In this document: one piece after another, positions 1 through 5,234 of the stretch
Layout of the letters: each line of letters starts with the position of its first letter
Position numbering within the stretch: position 1 is the first letter of the stretch
Assembly: GCA_018826545.1 (NCBI GenBank)
Contig: JAHKAL010000043.1
Location: forward strand, 1-7,315
Direction of reading: 5' to 3'
Length of the DNA stretch: 7,315 bases
Source of the DNA: Patescibacteria group bacterium
GTDB lineage: Bacteria > Patescibacteriota > Microgenomatia > UBA8517
Made by a program: the position numbers and the translations under genes
The notes under the pieces: model-generated
Database searches by the model: none
The model's input: only the letters and a program-made list of their open reading frames with translations
Told to the model about the DNA's origin: nothing

Positions 1-242
1 TCTAAATCAATATCTAATTTATTAGCTAGAGTAATCAAGGAATATAATACATCTCCTAATTCTGATTTCACTTCATTATTTTTTTGAAGAGGCTTAGTTC
101 CGTAGTTTGTCATTTTAAGAATCTCTTTTGAGACTTCACCAATTTCAGAAACTAAATCAAGAACTCGAAATTCTGGAGGAGAATCTAGTTTATTTTTTTT
201 AGCAAACTCTTGTACTTTTTCTTGTATTTTCTGGAAATCCAT
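1..242 (-). CDS. MazG-like nucleotide pyrophosphohydrolase, C-terminus beyond the window
   Basis: The first 80 codons of a gene that runs off the low-coordinate edge of the window, beginning MDFQKIQEKVQEF. The residues of the all-alpha NTP pyrophosphatase (MazG) fold are visible: E33-x-x-E36 in SEIGEVSKE, then E61-x-x-D64 in SELGDVLYSL, spaced as in the family's EXXE...EXXD magnesium site. Family members hydrolyse NTPs or dNTPs to NMP and pyrophosphate in the cytoplasm, usually for pool cleaning; the substrate cannot be told from the sequence. The visible part resembles the short single-domain MazG-like proteins of about 100 residues rather than the long double-domain MazG. The ATG at 242 has no Shine-Dalgarno sequence but lies 8 nt after a good -10 box (251-256), so the mRNA may be leaderless. 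It is probably transcribed separately from the sigma-factor operon upstream. Confidence 0.85.
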   Translation of the reverse strand, partial: MDFQKIQEKVQEFAKKNKLDSPPEFRVLDLVSEIGEVSKEILKMTNYGTKPLQKNNEVKSELGDVLYSLITLANKLDIDL

Positions 243-250
243 ACAAATAT

Positions 251-280
251 ATTATCAAATAAGCACACAGATGTTCACAA
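251..280 (-). promoter_or_regulatory. Probable sigma70-type promoter of the MazG-like gene
   Basis: Read on the minus strand, TTGTGA (275-280) and GATAAT (251-256) are separated by 18 bp. The -10 box matches the consensus at five of six bases. The expected transcription start is about position 244, only two or so bases before the ATG at 242, which predicts a leaderless or almost leaderless message. Assigned by eye. Confidence 0.5.
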
Positions 281-328
281 AAGAAAGATCATTTCCTTCT
301 TCATATTTTTTACCACCTTTCTAACTAC

Positions 329-847
329 TTAGTTGGCAAACAATTTAGCTAACCAGCCAAAAAGACTAAAACCTGATAGTCGTTCTGCTAATTGAGCTTC
401 AAGTTCATCGGCTTCAATACGTAGTTCATCGATTGCTCCTTGAACATCTCCAGCATCAGCTGGTAAAGAATCGTCTTTAATTTGTTCGAGTTGCCTTATG
501 TCGTTTCTCAGGCTAACAACATCACTTCTTACTTGACCAGCGTTTTTGTAATCAGGACCAATTAAAAATCTTACTGCCTGATTTCTCTGATCCATTTGAT
601 GCAGCGCTGTTTTGGTTCTTGTTTGTACCTTCTCTTGATTTTGAACCATGGATCTAACTTGTTCACCAATCTCAGGATTATTATTGCGCTCAGTTACTCG
701 ATTTAAGTTTTCTGCAGCTGTTTCAATTCCTCTGTTTGCGGCTGCTTGTTGTTCTCTTGGGCCTTGTTGATTACCTTGAGCAAATAAAACAGACGGTGTT
801 GCAAGAATAAAAAATGTAATTGCAGAAGTCATTATAATTTTTTTCAT
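329..847 (-). CDS. Secreted helical protein of the sigma-factor operon (172 residues)
   Basis: I do not recognise a named family. The protein starts MKKIIMTSAI, has a clear signal peptide with likely cleavage after A23 (VLFA/QG), and then a long, charged, Gln/Glu/Arg-rich stretch (about residues 30-155) with helical and coiled-coil character and no cysteine. It ends in a short aromatic, hydrophobic segment (GFSLFGWLAKLF, residues 159-170) that might touch membrane or envelope. The start is the ATG at 847, because AAAGGGGGTGA sits 6 nt before it; the in-frame GTG at 856 lies inside that Shine-Dalgarno and would add three residues. It is the third gene of the sigma/anti-sigma operon, 35 nt after the membrane protein. 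An extracytoplasmic sensor or effector of that system is a reasonable guess only. Confidence 0.8.
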   Translation of the reverse strand: MKKIIMTSAITFFILATPSVLFAQGNQQGPREQQAAANRGIETAAENLNRVTERNNNPEIGEQVRSMVQNQEKVQTRTKTALHQMDQRNQAVRFLIGPDYKNAGQVRSDVVSLRNDIRQLEQIKDDSLPADAGDVQGAIDELRIEADELEAQLAERLSGFSLFGWLAKLFAN

Positions 848-862
848 AATATTCACCCCCTT
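848..862 (-). promoter_or_regulatory. Strong Shine-Dalgarno fixing the start at 847
   Basis: On the minus strand AAAGGGGGTGA precedes the ATG at 847 by 6 nt. The GTG of this motif is in frame and would be picked as a longer start by naive calling. Confidence 0.75.
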
Positions 863-870
863 TGTTATTT

Positions 871-879
871 ATCATAGCA
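871..879 (-). promoter_or_regulatory. Possible internal extended -10 promoter
   Basis: TGCTATGAT on the minus strand has the TGn extension plus a five-of-six -10 box, in the 35-nt gap before the secreted protein gene. There is no clear -35. It could give that gene sigma-independent expression beside operon read-through. Confidence 0.3.
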
Positions 880-882
880 AAT

Positions 883-1392
883 TTACTTTTTATTTAATTG
901 TCTGTTCTGTTGATTTACACTCTTAACAGAACCCTCTTTTTTTTGTTGTAATTCAATATTTTGGTAAAACCTTCGCATACGTCCTTTTAAAAGAACTTCA
1001 TTTAACCCGAATTTATCTAGCAAAAATCCTGCAAGCAAAATAGATATAACAAACGCAGCAATGAGTAAAAGAAAGTTTTTCTTGTACGAAAAATCATACT
1101 TTTTAAGTAACCATATGGCTGATATTATTCCAAAAAGTGCAACAACAGGTATCCACCATGGAAAAGTAGAAAGAATTGTTTGCAGCTTCCAAGGCATTAG
1201 TGGTCCATTTCTCCTTATTAGAAAAATACTCAAATTAACCAAGAAAATGGCTCCCATGCTTAAACCTACTAAACCGAAAAAAAGGATTAATGACCCAGCA
1301 ATAAAATACCATTTGGGTTTCATTTCTATTTTCCCAGTTTTTATTTGGGAAATTATATTTTTTTCAAAATCTAGTTTGTTTTTTTTAGACAT
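883..1392 (-). CDS. Three-helix membrane protein, probable anti-sigma factor
   Basis: A 169-residue protein with a basic cytoplasmic N-terminus (residues 1-28, including IISQIKTGKIEMKPKWYF) followed by membrane segments at about 29-58, 79-96 and 105-125 and a polar basic tail from 126 to the end. With three helices the N-terminus would be inside and the tail outside, which suits an anti-sigma factor whose short inner domain holds the sigma factor and whose outer part senses a signal. Its start ATG (1392) lies inside the sigma gene, a 22-nt overlap in the -1 frame, and has no Shine-Dalgarno, so translation is probably coupled to the sigma gene. Position and topology, not a recognised domain such as a zinc-binding ZAS motif, support the call; no HxxxCxxC is present. 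Confidence 0.65.
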   Translation of the reverse strand: MSKKNKLDFEKNIISQIKTGKIEMKPKWYFIAGSLILFFGLVGLSMGAIFLVNLSIFLIRRNGPLMPWKLQTILSTFPWWIPVVALFGIISAIWLLKKYDFSYKKNFLLLIAAFVISILLAGFLLDKFGLNEVLLKGRMRRFYQNIELQQKKEGSVKSVNQQNRQLNKK

Positions 1393-1919
1393 ATTTTTTT
1401 CAATAATATTTTTGCCCTTTTAATTCTTGTACCAACTGTACCTACGGGTAACCGCAAAATGTCACTGACCTCATTGTAAGATTTATCTTCCAAATAATAT
1501 AAACTTAATGGCTCTTTGTATAGCAGTGGCATGTCTTTGAGACATTCTTTTACCATTTTTGTTATTTCTGTCTTTGCATAATCCTTTTCAATATCCACTC
1601 CACTATCAAAATCAATATTATCAAGTAAAGGAATCTCTTTTTTGTATTTGTGTATTAAATTAATTGCTTGGTTATGAACTATCCGATAAATCCAACTTGA
1701 AAACTTCTTTTTTGAATTAAAATTATTAAGATTTACATAAGCTTTAATAAATGATTCTTGAACAACATCGGCTGCCTTTTCGTCATCATTCAGCAAATAT
1801 TTTGCATATCTCATAAGTTTATCTTGGAAGCGTTTGATAATTTCAGCATATGCTTCTTTATCTTTGGTTCTTGTAAATTCAACAACCTTTTCATCAGTAA
1901 GTTTTGATAATTCAGACAT
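1371..1919 (-). CDS. ECF-type RNA polymerase sigma factor
   Basis: A 182-residue sigma-70 family protein of the extracytoplasmic-function group. Region 2 spans about residues 24-92 with the core-binding and -10-recognition segments DVVQESFIKAYVNLNNF and FSSWIYRIVHNQAINLI. A linker (about 93-118) follows, then region 4 (about 119-176) whose helix-turn-helix lies in KSYNEVSDILRLPVGTVGTRI. Region 1.1 and region 3 are missing, as is typical for ECF factors. It should direct RNA polymerase to a small regulon, probably including its own operon with the overlapping membrane protein and the secreted protein downstream. The start ATG at 1919 has no Shine-Dalgarno; a TATAAT lies 14 nt upstream, predicting a very short leader. 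A run of eight A residues (1379-1386) lies at its 3' end. Confidence 0.92.
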   Translation of the reverse strand: MSELSKLTDEKVVEFTRTKDKEAYAEIIKRFQDKLMRYAKYLLNDDEKAADVVQESFIKAYVNLNNFNSKKKFSSWIYRIVHNQAINLIHKYKKEIPLLDNIDFDSGVDIEKDYAKTEITKMVKECLKDMPLLYKEPLSLYYLEDKSYNEVSDILRLPVGTVGTRIKRAKILLKKICLKKTN

Positions 1920-1933
1920 ATTTCTATATTGCT

Positions 1934-1963
1934 ATTATAATCGAACATAAAGTTATTATTGCC
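1934..1963 (-). promoter_or_regulatory. Probable promoter of the sigma-factor operon
   Basis: A perfect TATAAT on the minus strand (1934-1939) stands 14 nt before the sigma start. The -35 region 17-18 bp upstream (GGCAATA area, 1957-1963) is poor by the housekeeping consensus, so it may be recognised differently, for example by the ECF factor itself. Confidence 0.45.
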
Positions 1964-1980
1964 AGATTATTAGAGAATGC

Positions 1981-2009
1981 TTTACCCCCACTTATCTAGT
2001 GAGGGTAAA
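1981..2009 (-). terminator. Hairpin between the small secreted protein gene and the sigma operon
   Basis: TTTACCC-C-CAC and GTG-A-GGGTAAA form a stem of 10 pairs with one C/A mismatch and a 7-nt loop. It lies 17 nt after the stop of the 2026-2409 gene, where a terminator is expected. On the minus strand it is followed by GCATTCTCTAAT, not a clean T run, so it may be a weak terminator, a 3'-end stabiliser, or a partial barrier with read-through to the sigma gene. Confidence 0.5.
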
Positions 2010-2025
2010 ACAATTTTAAGACGGT

Positions 2026-2409
2026 TTATCGTCCTCTTTTTTGACCTTGACCATCACCTTGTTTTTCTCCATTTCCTGAACCGTTTTTCAAACCCAGGCC
2101 AAGTTCAGTTCTGATTTGTTTTGCTTCATCCATTTTGCCTTCTTCAGCAAGTTTGTGAGCTTCTGCAAATCGGGCAAAGTTGCCTTCGTTTACTACTTGG
2201 GTAACTTTACCTTTTCCTTGCATCAAGTTATTCCAAGCATGATAATCATTTGTTTCAAATGCTTGTTCCATTTCTTGATGTCTTTCATCGGTACAATCAG
2301 GCCCTTTTATGCTAGGGTCTCCTCTATAGGCACTTATTGTATTAGGTATTATAAATAATCCTCCCAATACTAAAGCGGCTGAACCTAAAATTAATGCTTT
2401 TTTATTCAT
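2026..2409 (-). CDS. Small secreted or anchored helical protein (127 residues)
   Basis: The product begins MNKKALILGS and has an N-terminal hydrophobic helix (about 5-21) ending in NTISA/YRG, so it is exported, cleaved after A27 or left anchored. The mature part has a short YRGDPSIKGPDCT segment with one cysteine (C39), a helical middle (about 42-108: ERHQEMEQAFETNDYHAW..., HKLAEEGKMDEAKQIRTEL) and a Gly/Asn/Gln/Lys-rich basic tail. I know of similar short proteins in Patescibacteria but no assigned function. The start is ATG 2409, with GGAGGTGA just upstream; the in-frame GTG at 2418 is part of that Shine-Dalgarno. It lies directly upstream of the ECF sigma gene on the same strand, so a part in the same envelope response is possible but not shown. 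Confidence 0.75.
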   Translation of the reverse strand: MNKKALILGSAALVLGGLFIIPNTISAYRGDPSIKGPDCTDERHQEMEQAFETNDYHAWNNLMQGKGKVTQVVNEGNFARFAEAHKLAEEGKMDEAKQIRTELGLGLKNGSGNGEKQGDGQGQKRGR

Positions 2410-2424
2410 TTTATTCACCTCCCC
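2410..2424 (-). promoter_or_regulatory. Strong Shine-Dalgarno fixing the start at 2409
   Basis: GGGGAGGTGA on the minus strand is nearly the full anti-16S complement, 5-6 nt before the ATG at 2409. The GTG within it is in frame and is not the start. Confidence 0.75.
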
Positions 2425-2434
2425 TCCACCTTTT

Positions 2435-2464
2435 ATTACAAGAAAGACTTTACTTTTCTTTCAA
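2435..2464 (-). promoter_or_regulatory. Probable promoter of the small secreted protein gene
   Basis: TTGAAA (2459-2464) and TGTAAT (2435-2440) on the minus strand are spaced by 18 bp. An imperfect AAGAAA/TTTCTT inverted repeat (2440-2445 and 2455-2460) lies between them. This gives a leader of about 20 nt that includes the Shine-Dalgarno. Confidence 0.4.
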
Positions 2465-2530
2465 TGGATTTTCTAAGTCTTAAACAGTTTTGAAAAACTT
2501 TAGTTGGTGTAGGAATTTTATTAATTGAGT

Positions 2531-2536
2531 TAGAAT
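2531..2536 (+). promoter_or_regulatory. Possible -10 box of the small membrane protein gene
   Basis: TAGAAT lies 8 nt before the ATG at 2545, the same distance as at the MazG-like gene. No good -35 is seen at 16-18 bp, so this is tentative; if real, the message is leaderless. Confidence 0.25.
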
Positions 2537-2544
2537 TGATTAGT

Positions 2545-2880
2545 ATGCCAAAGAAATTACTTAGAAATATTGCCATAGGCTTACTTTTTATCCCACTAGG
2601 TTTTTTGCTTTTGTTTACAGTCGGCGAAGTATTTTCAGGAGATATATCTGGATTGTCTCATTTGATTCAAATGGCACCAATTATACTTCTTGTTTTTGTG
2701 GCGTGGAAAAAGCCATTTGTCGGAGGAGGACTACTTACAATTATAAGTTTGATTTTAGGGATTTTGTATGCAATAAACTTTCCTTTTGTTTTTTGGACGA
2801 TTGTCCTTGTTGAAGCTTTTCTCTTCGTTCCACCATTTATTTCTGGCGTTCTTTTAATTTTGTCTTCGAAGAAAAAATAA
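2545..2880 (+). CDS. Small four-helix membrane protein (111 residues)
   Basis: A very hydrophobic protein starting MPKKLLRNIAIGLL, with membrane segments at about 8-30, 40-54, 58-77 and 82-107 and a short basic end (SSKKK). The middle, with a helix running into AWKKPFVGGGLLTIISLILG, resembles small bacterial membrane proteins of unknown function (the DUF7670 type comes to mind, not verified). I chose ATG 2545; a TTG three codons earlier (2536) overlaps a possible -10 box. No Shine-Dalgarno is visible. It stands alone, divergent from the 2409 gene and convergent with the tRNA. Function unknown. Confidence 0.65.
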   Translation: MPKKLLRNIAIGLLFIPLGFLLLFTVGEVFSGDISGLSHLIQMAPIILLVFVAWKKPFVGGGLLTIISLILGILYAINFPFVFWTIVLVEAFLFVPPFISGVLLILSSKKK

Positions 2881-2942
2881 AAACCCAGATTTCTATTATA
2901 AGTAAGGCTGTTTTATATGGTTTTTTGAAGCTAAAGAATTTG

Positions 2943-3198
2943 CTCCTCGGGTAGGATTCGAACCTACGACCTTATCCTTACAGTTATCCCTCTGTTGCCA
3001 AAAGGGCTGGACTATCTCATTCTCCTTAAAAAAGGAGATCGGGTATATAGTCTCTACACATTTACATACGAAACGTATGATTTAGCTCGGGATTAACCAA
3101 AATGGCCTTCCCCGAATTAGCCCGATTTTTCAATCTGAATTACTTCAGAAAGCTGCGTCATTCCACAGGGATTTGCTCTACCACTGAGCTACCGAGGA
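2943..3198 (-). tRNA. tRNA-Asn(GUU) interrupted by a group I intron
   Basis: The 5' exon (3165-3198, 34 nt) carries acceptor TCCTCGG, TA, D arm GCTC-AGTGGTA-GAGC, then AAATCC and CTGT. The 3' exon (2943-2980, 38 nt) carries TAAGGATA, variable loop AGGTC, T arm GTAGG-TTCGAAT-CCTAC, acceptor CCGAGGA and discriminator G. Joined, the anticodon loop reads CTGTTAA with anticodon GUU, so the tRNA decodes Asn AAC/AAT; the TCCTC...GAGGAG ends also fit bacterial tRNA-Asn. The mature length is 72 nt without CCA. CCA is not encoded (the DNA continues CAA), so it must be added by the CCA-adding enzyme. Position 27-43 is an A/A mismatch while the other four anticodon-stem pairs are good. The intron splits the anticodon after U35. 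No hint of a pseudogene otherwise. Confidence 0.93.
2981..3164 (-). ncRNA. Group I self-splicing intron, 184 nt, without an ORF
   Basis: All core helices can be drawn (minus-strand RNA). P1: exon CUGU (3165-3168) with guide GCAG (3153-3156), giving the diagnostic U-G wobble at the 5' splice site. P2: UCUGAA/UUCAGA closed by GUAA (3134-3149). P3: AUCGGG (3121-3126) with CCCGAU (3038-3043). P4: 3111-3116 with 3086-3091. P5: GGCC (3104-3107) with GGUU (3095-3098), flanked by GAA and AAU joining segments. P6: CAUACG/CGUAUG (3065-3079). P7: GACUAU (3047-3052) with AUAGUC (3010-3015). P8: CUCCUU/AAGGAG (3022-3037). P9: 2988-2993 with 3001-3006. The terminal guanosine is 2981. No homing endonuclease is encoded and no convincing P10 is seen. 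It is near the minimal size for the class; the IC3 subgroup common in bacterial tRNAs is likely but not proven. Confidence 0.92.
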
Positions 3199-3216
3199 TT
3201 ATAAAAGAACAAGGTT

Positions 3217-3225
3217 ATTATATCA
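3217..3225 (-). promoter_or_regulatory. Extended -10 promoter of tRNA-Asn
   Basis: TGATATAAT on the minus strand combines the TGn extension with a perfect -10 (3217-3222), 18 nt before the mature tRNA 5' end and within the 51-bp gap after the zinc-ribbon gene. A -35 at 17 bp is weak, as is usual with an extended -10. Confidence 0.6.
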
Positions 3226-3249
3226 GGCTAGTTATTTTCAATCTAGTTG

Positions 3250-4152
3250 TTATACACAATTGCCATAATCTTCTTTTTTGGCTCCACAATGAGGACAAGT
3301 TGTTATTCCTTTGCCAGATGGGATTGGTCTATGACACTTAGGGCATTCAAAAAATGATTTGTTCAAATCTAATGAATTTTCTGAGATTGTCTCTGATGCT
3401 GTTAGATTGTCTTTTTTAATTGTTCCTCCACAGCTTGTTTTAGCTTCACCTAAAATTCCGTTTTGTAAGCCTTGTTGAACTAAATATTCTGCTTGTTGAT
3501 AACGGTTAAAATATATCGGCATATTTAAAATTGCCAATTCAATTTGGTTATACCTCATTAAAATTTGTTCTTTCTTTTCTTTTCCAAATTGATCTTTTAA
3601 CATAACCAAACTTTCCATCCAGTTTATTGCCATTTTGGTATTCATAAATATCGGATTTTTTCTTATTTCATCAATATTCTCAAATTGTATTCCTTGAGAG
3701 ATAGAAATAAGGTTTGCTAGATCAAGGCATTCTTCCTTATCAGCATCAATAACAAGAGAGCAATTAAAAAGAATTTTCTCTCCGTTTTCGTAATCTATAC
3801 TACTAAAAATTATTTTTGAAGCGGGATAAACATCTTTTACTAAAGGACTTATCCATATTGCAGTTCCAGTTTTGTTTTTGACTGCAAAATCCTGAATTTT
3901 TTTGAAGGCTTCAAATTCAACTTTTCCAATAAAAGACTCTTTTTCGACGCTTTCTTCAACAGGTTTTCCAGTAATAGGGGAGATTAGTTTGTCTTCTATT
4001 ATAAATTTGTATCTATCGGGAATCCTCTTTGTTTCTGTTCCAAAAGATATAAATTCTTCAATTTTTTGTTTGACTGGTTTATCCTTCCAAATTGGAAGCA
4101 TTTCATAAACTTCTCGGATTCTTTTTTGGAGTGTGGCTGTCTCTTTTACCAT
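3250..4152 (-). CDS. Zinc-ribbon protein of unknown function under a cobalamin riboswitch
   Basis: A soluble 300-residue protein without a signal peptide or membrane segment. A large mixed alpha/beta N-terminal part (about 1-225, including TGTAIWISPLVKDVYPASKIIFSSI near residues 94-118) resembles hypothetical proteins I associate with Patescibacteria, but I know of no function. A linker rich in Ser/Thr/Asn follows, and a C-terminal zinc ribbon has C270-x2-C273 and C286-x2-C289. The ATG at 4152 follows a short AGGA. It is the third gene after the DUF4430 and DUF6580 genes, and the 99-nt gap before it contains a second cobalamin riboswitch, so its synthesis is expected to fall when cobalamin is present. 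That ties it to B12 uptake, use, or a B12-independent substitute activity; which one cannot be read from the sequence. One further cysteine (C299) is almost terminal. Confidence 0.85.
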   Translation of the reverse strand: MVKETATLQKRIREVYEMLPIWKDKPVKQKIEEFISFGTETKRIPDRYKFIIEDKLISPITGKPVEESVEKESFIGKVEFEAFKKIQDFAVKNKTGTAIWISPLVKDVYPASKIIFSSIDYENGEKILFNCSLVIDADKEECLDLANLISISQGIQFENIDEIRKNPIFMNTKMAINWMESLVMLKDQFGKEKKEQILMRYNQIELAILNMPIYFNRYQQAEYLVQQGLQNGILGEAKTSCGGTIKKDNLTASETISENSLDLNKSFFECPKCHRPIPSGKGITTCPHCGAKKEDYGNCV

Positions 4153-4153
4153 A

Positions 4154-4242
4154 TCCTGCTCGGGAAAAAGGTTGCTAGTTTTCTGGCTTTACAGTTGCGG
4201 CACAGCTTAGGACTTTCACCTAATTCCTTAAACACAACCCCT
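4154..4242 (-). promoter_or_regulatory. Cobalamin riboswitch 1, before the zinc-ribbon gene
   Basis: Read on the minus strand: GGTTG (4235-4239) closes with CAACC (4170-4174). Inside are the conserved hairpin TTAGG-TGAAAGT-CCTAA (4207-4223), the core CTGTGCCGCAAC (4194-4205) and a B12-box-like AGCCAGAAAACTAGC (4174-4188). A 51-nt stretch (4188-4238) matches riboswitch 2 at 46 positions. A mini-hairpin TCC-CGAGCA-GGA (4154-4165) ends 1 nt before the ATG and holds the Shine-Dalgarno GGA in its stem, which suggests translational repression when ligand is bound. It starts right after the stop of the S-component gene with no clear promoter, so it probably works inside a polycistronic mRNA. Confidence 0.85.
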
Positions 4243-4251
4243 AAGTTTTAT

Positions 4252-4809
4252 TTAATTAATAAATTCTGTTTTTAAAGTTGTTGATAGTGTTTTTCTAGAT
4301 TTGGATTGTATAGCGATTATTTTTATTGTTTCAAAAATAACAAAAGTGACGGGAAGCAAAAGCAGGGTACTGACTAGTTGGTACTTGAGAAACGGAATCC
4401 CATTAATATAGCTTTGCAGAAGACCCTGTATTGTATTGGGGTACATTCCCCAAGAATCTAATACCCATACTCCAAAGTTTGTCCAAAGATAAAAGAATAT
4501 ATTTGAAGAAATTCCCAAACCAGTTCCTAAAATGATTTTATTTAATTTAATTTTCTTCAAAATATTTGAAACGAATAAGGCTGGAATTAAAAATCCGCTC
4601 CAAGTAAAAACAAAAATATTAGTATTTCCAATAATAAAGTCACTTACAAGAAGTATTAGAAAGATAAGTAAGAGTGATTGTTTTTTACCTAAATAAAAAG
4701 CTGAAAGAATTAAGGCAGTTGTTATAAATTCAAAATTTGGTCCTAAATCAAAAAGAGTTCTTTCAAGGATTGCTGTAATCAAAAGTAAAGGAAAAATTAG
4801 TTTCTTCAT
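4252..4809 (-). CDS. ECF-transporter S component (DUF6580 type), probable cobalamin uptake
   Basis: A 185-residue integral membrane protein with about five or six helices. It carries the signature blocks of the DUF6580 family of putative S components: GPNFEFITTALIL (PNF at residues 24-26), LLVSDFIIG (S56-D57), and SNIFFYLWTNFGVWV...YPNTIQGL...IPF (about 102-140). S components bind a vitamin in the membrane and import it with a shared EcfT/EcfA energising module, which is not in this window. The ATG at 4809 lies 2 nt after the stop of the DUF4430 gene and lacks a Shine-Dalgarno, so translation is coupled. A cobalamin riboswitch ahead of this two-gene unit makes B12 or a precursor the likely substrate. 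The family call is firm by motif; the substrate is inferred from context. Confidence 0.85.
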   Translation of the reverse strand: MKKLIFPLLLITAILERTLFDLGPNFEFITTALILSAFYLGKKQSLLLIFLILLVSDFIIGNTNIFVFTWSGFLIPALFVSNILKKIKLNKIILGTGLGISSNIFFYLWTNFGVWVLDSWGMYPNTIQGLLQSYINGIPFLKYQLVSTLLLLPVTFVIFETIKIIAIQSKSRKTLSTTLKTEFIN

Positions 4810-4811
4810 AT

Positions 4812-5234
4812 TTAAAATTCAGGTTCAATATATTTCCATTCAATTAAATCCCCGGGCGAAACAAGATATGTGTCTGCAGCTGTTGTAGCAGATACGGAAT
4901 TTAGAAAATAAATCCAAGCTTTTTCATTTGTGTTTTTTCTTCCATCTATTTCTTCAACAAATACTCCAAAATCATATTGTTTTACCTTAATTTCAAAATT
5001 ATTTACTTCAGAAGTCTTTTTAAGAAGGTCATATGCAGTTTTTTCATTAAAATCTTTTTCTTGAAAGGTAATTTTATTCTCATCCCCAAAATCAATAATG
5101 GTTGTAACATTATTTGTTTTTTCTACTACCTGTTTTTGATCTAATTTAAAGCTAGTATTCGAATTATTAAAATAGAAGCCAATTCCAGCAATAAAAGCGA
5201 TTGTCAAAATTAGGTAAAGAAGTATTTTTTTCAT
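4812..5234 (-). CDS. Membrane-anchored DUF4430 (transcobalamin-like) protein
   Basis: A 140-residue protein with an uncleaved-looking N-terminal helix (about 4-22; no lipobox cysteine) and an outside DUF4430 domain (about 62-138). Family blocks are visible: AYDLLKKTSE (67-76), IKVKQYDFGVFVEEIDG (82-98), AWIYFLNSVSA (106-116) and PGDLIEWKY (127-135). DUF4430 is related to the C-terminal domain of transcobalamin and intrinsic factor, and in bacteria it often accompanies ECF vitamin transporters. Here it is the first gene behind cobalamin riboswitch 2 and is followed at 2 nt by the S component, so a surface capture or delivery protein for cobalamin is a strong inference. The ATG at 5234 has only a weak purine-rich AAAGAAA ahead of it. 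Confidence 0.87.
   Translation of the reverse strand: MKKILLYLILTIAFIAGIGFYFNNSNTSFKLDQKQVVEKTNNVTTIIDFGDENKITFQEKDFNEKTAYDLLKKTSEVNNFEIKVKQYDFGVFVEEIDGRKNTNEKAWIYFLNSVSATTAADTYLVSPGDLIEWKYIEPEF

Noticed and set aside
1061..1423. Plus-strand 120-codon open frame
   Set aside because: It is the antisense of the membrane protein gene and owes its hydrophobic look to that gene; it has no start signals.
2116..2358. Plus-strand open frame of 80 codons
   Set aside because: Antisense to the 2026-2409 secreted protein, which has a strong Shine-Dalgarno, signal sequence and coherent composition.
2881..2940. Terminator between the 2545-2880 gene and the tRNA
   Set aside because: T-rich stretches are present but I could not find a convincing stem, so no terminator is called.
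2941..3198. Broken or pseudo tRNA
   Set aside because: The gap between halves has a full group I core and splicing restores a good cloverleaf with the Asn anticodon, so an interrupted functional gene fits better than decay.
3102..3341. Plus-strand open frame of 79 codons
   Set aside because: It runs across the tRNA 5' exon, the group I intron and the end of the zinc-ribbon gene on the other strand. No Shine-Dalgarno or protein-like pattern; it is not an intron-encoded endonuclease.
3902..4275. Two plus-strand open frames of 68 and 69 codons
   Set aside because: They overlap the zinc-ribbon gene and riboswitch 1 on the opposite strand and have no translation signals.
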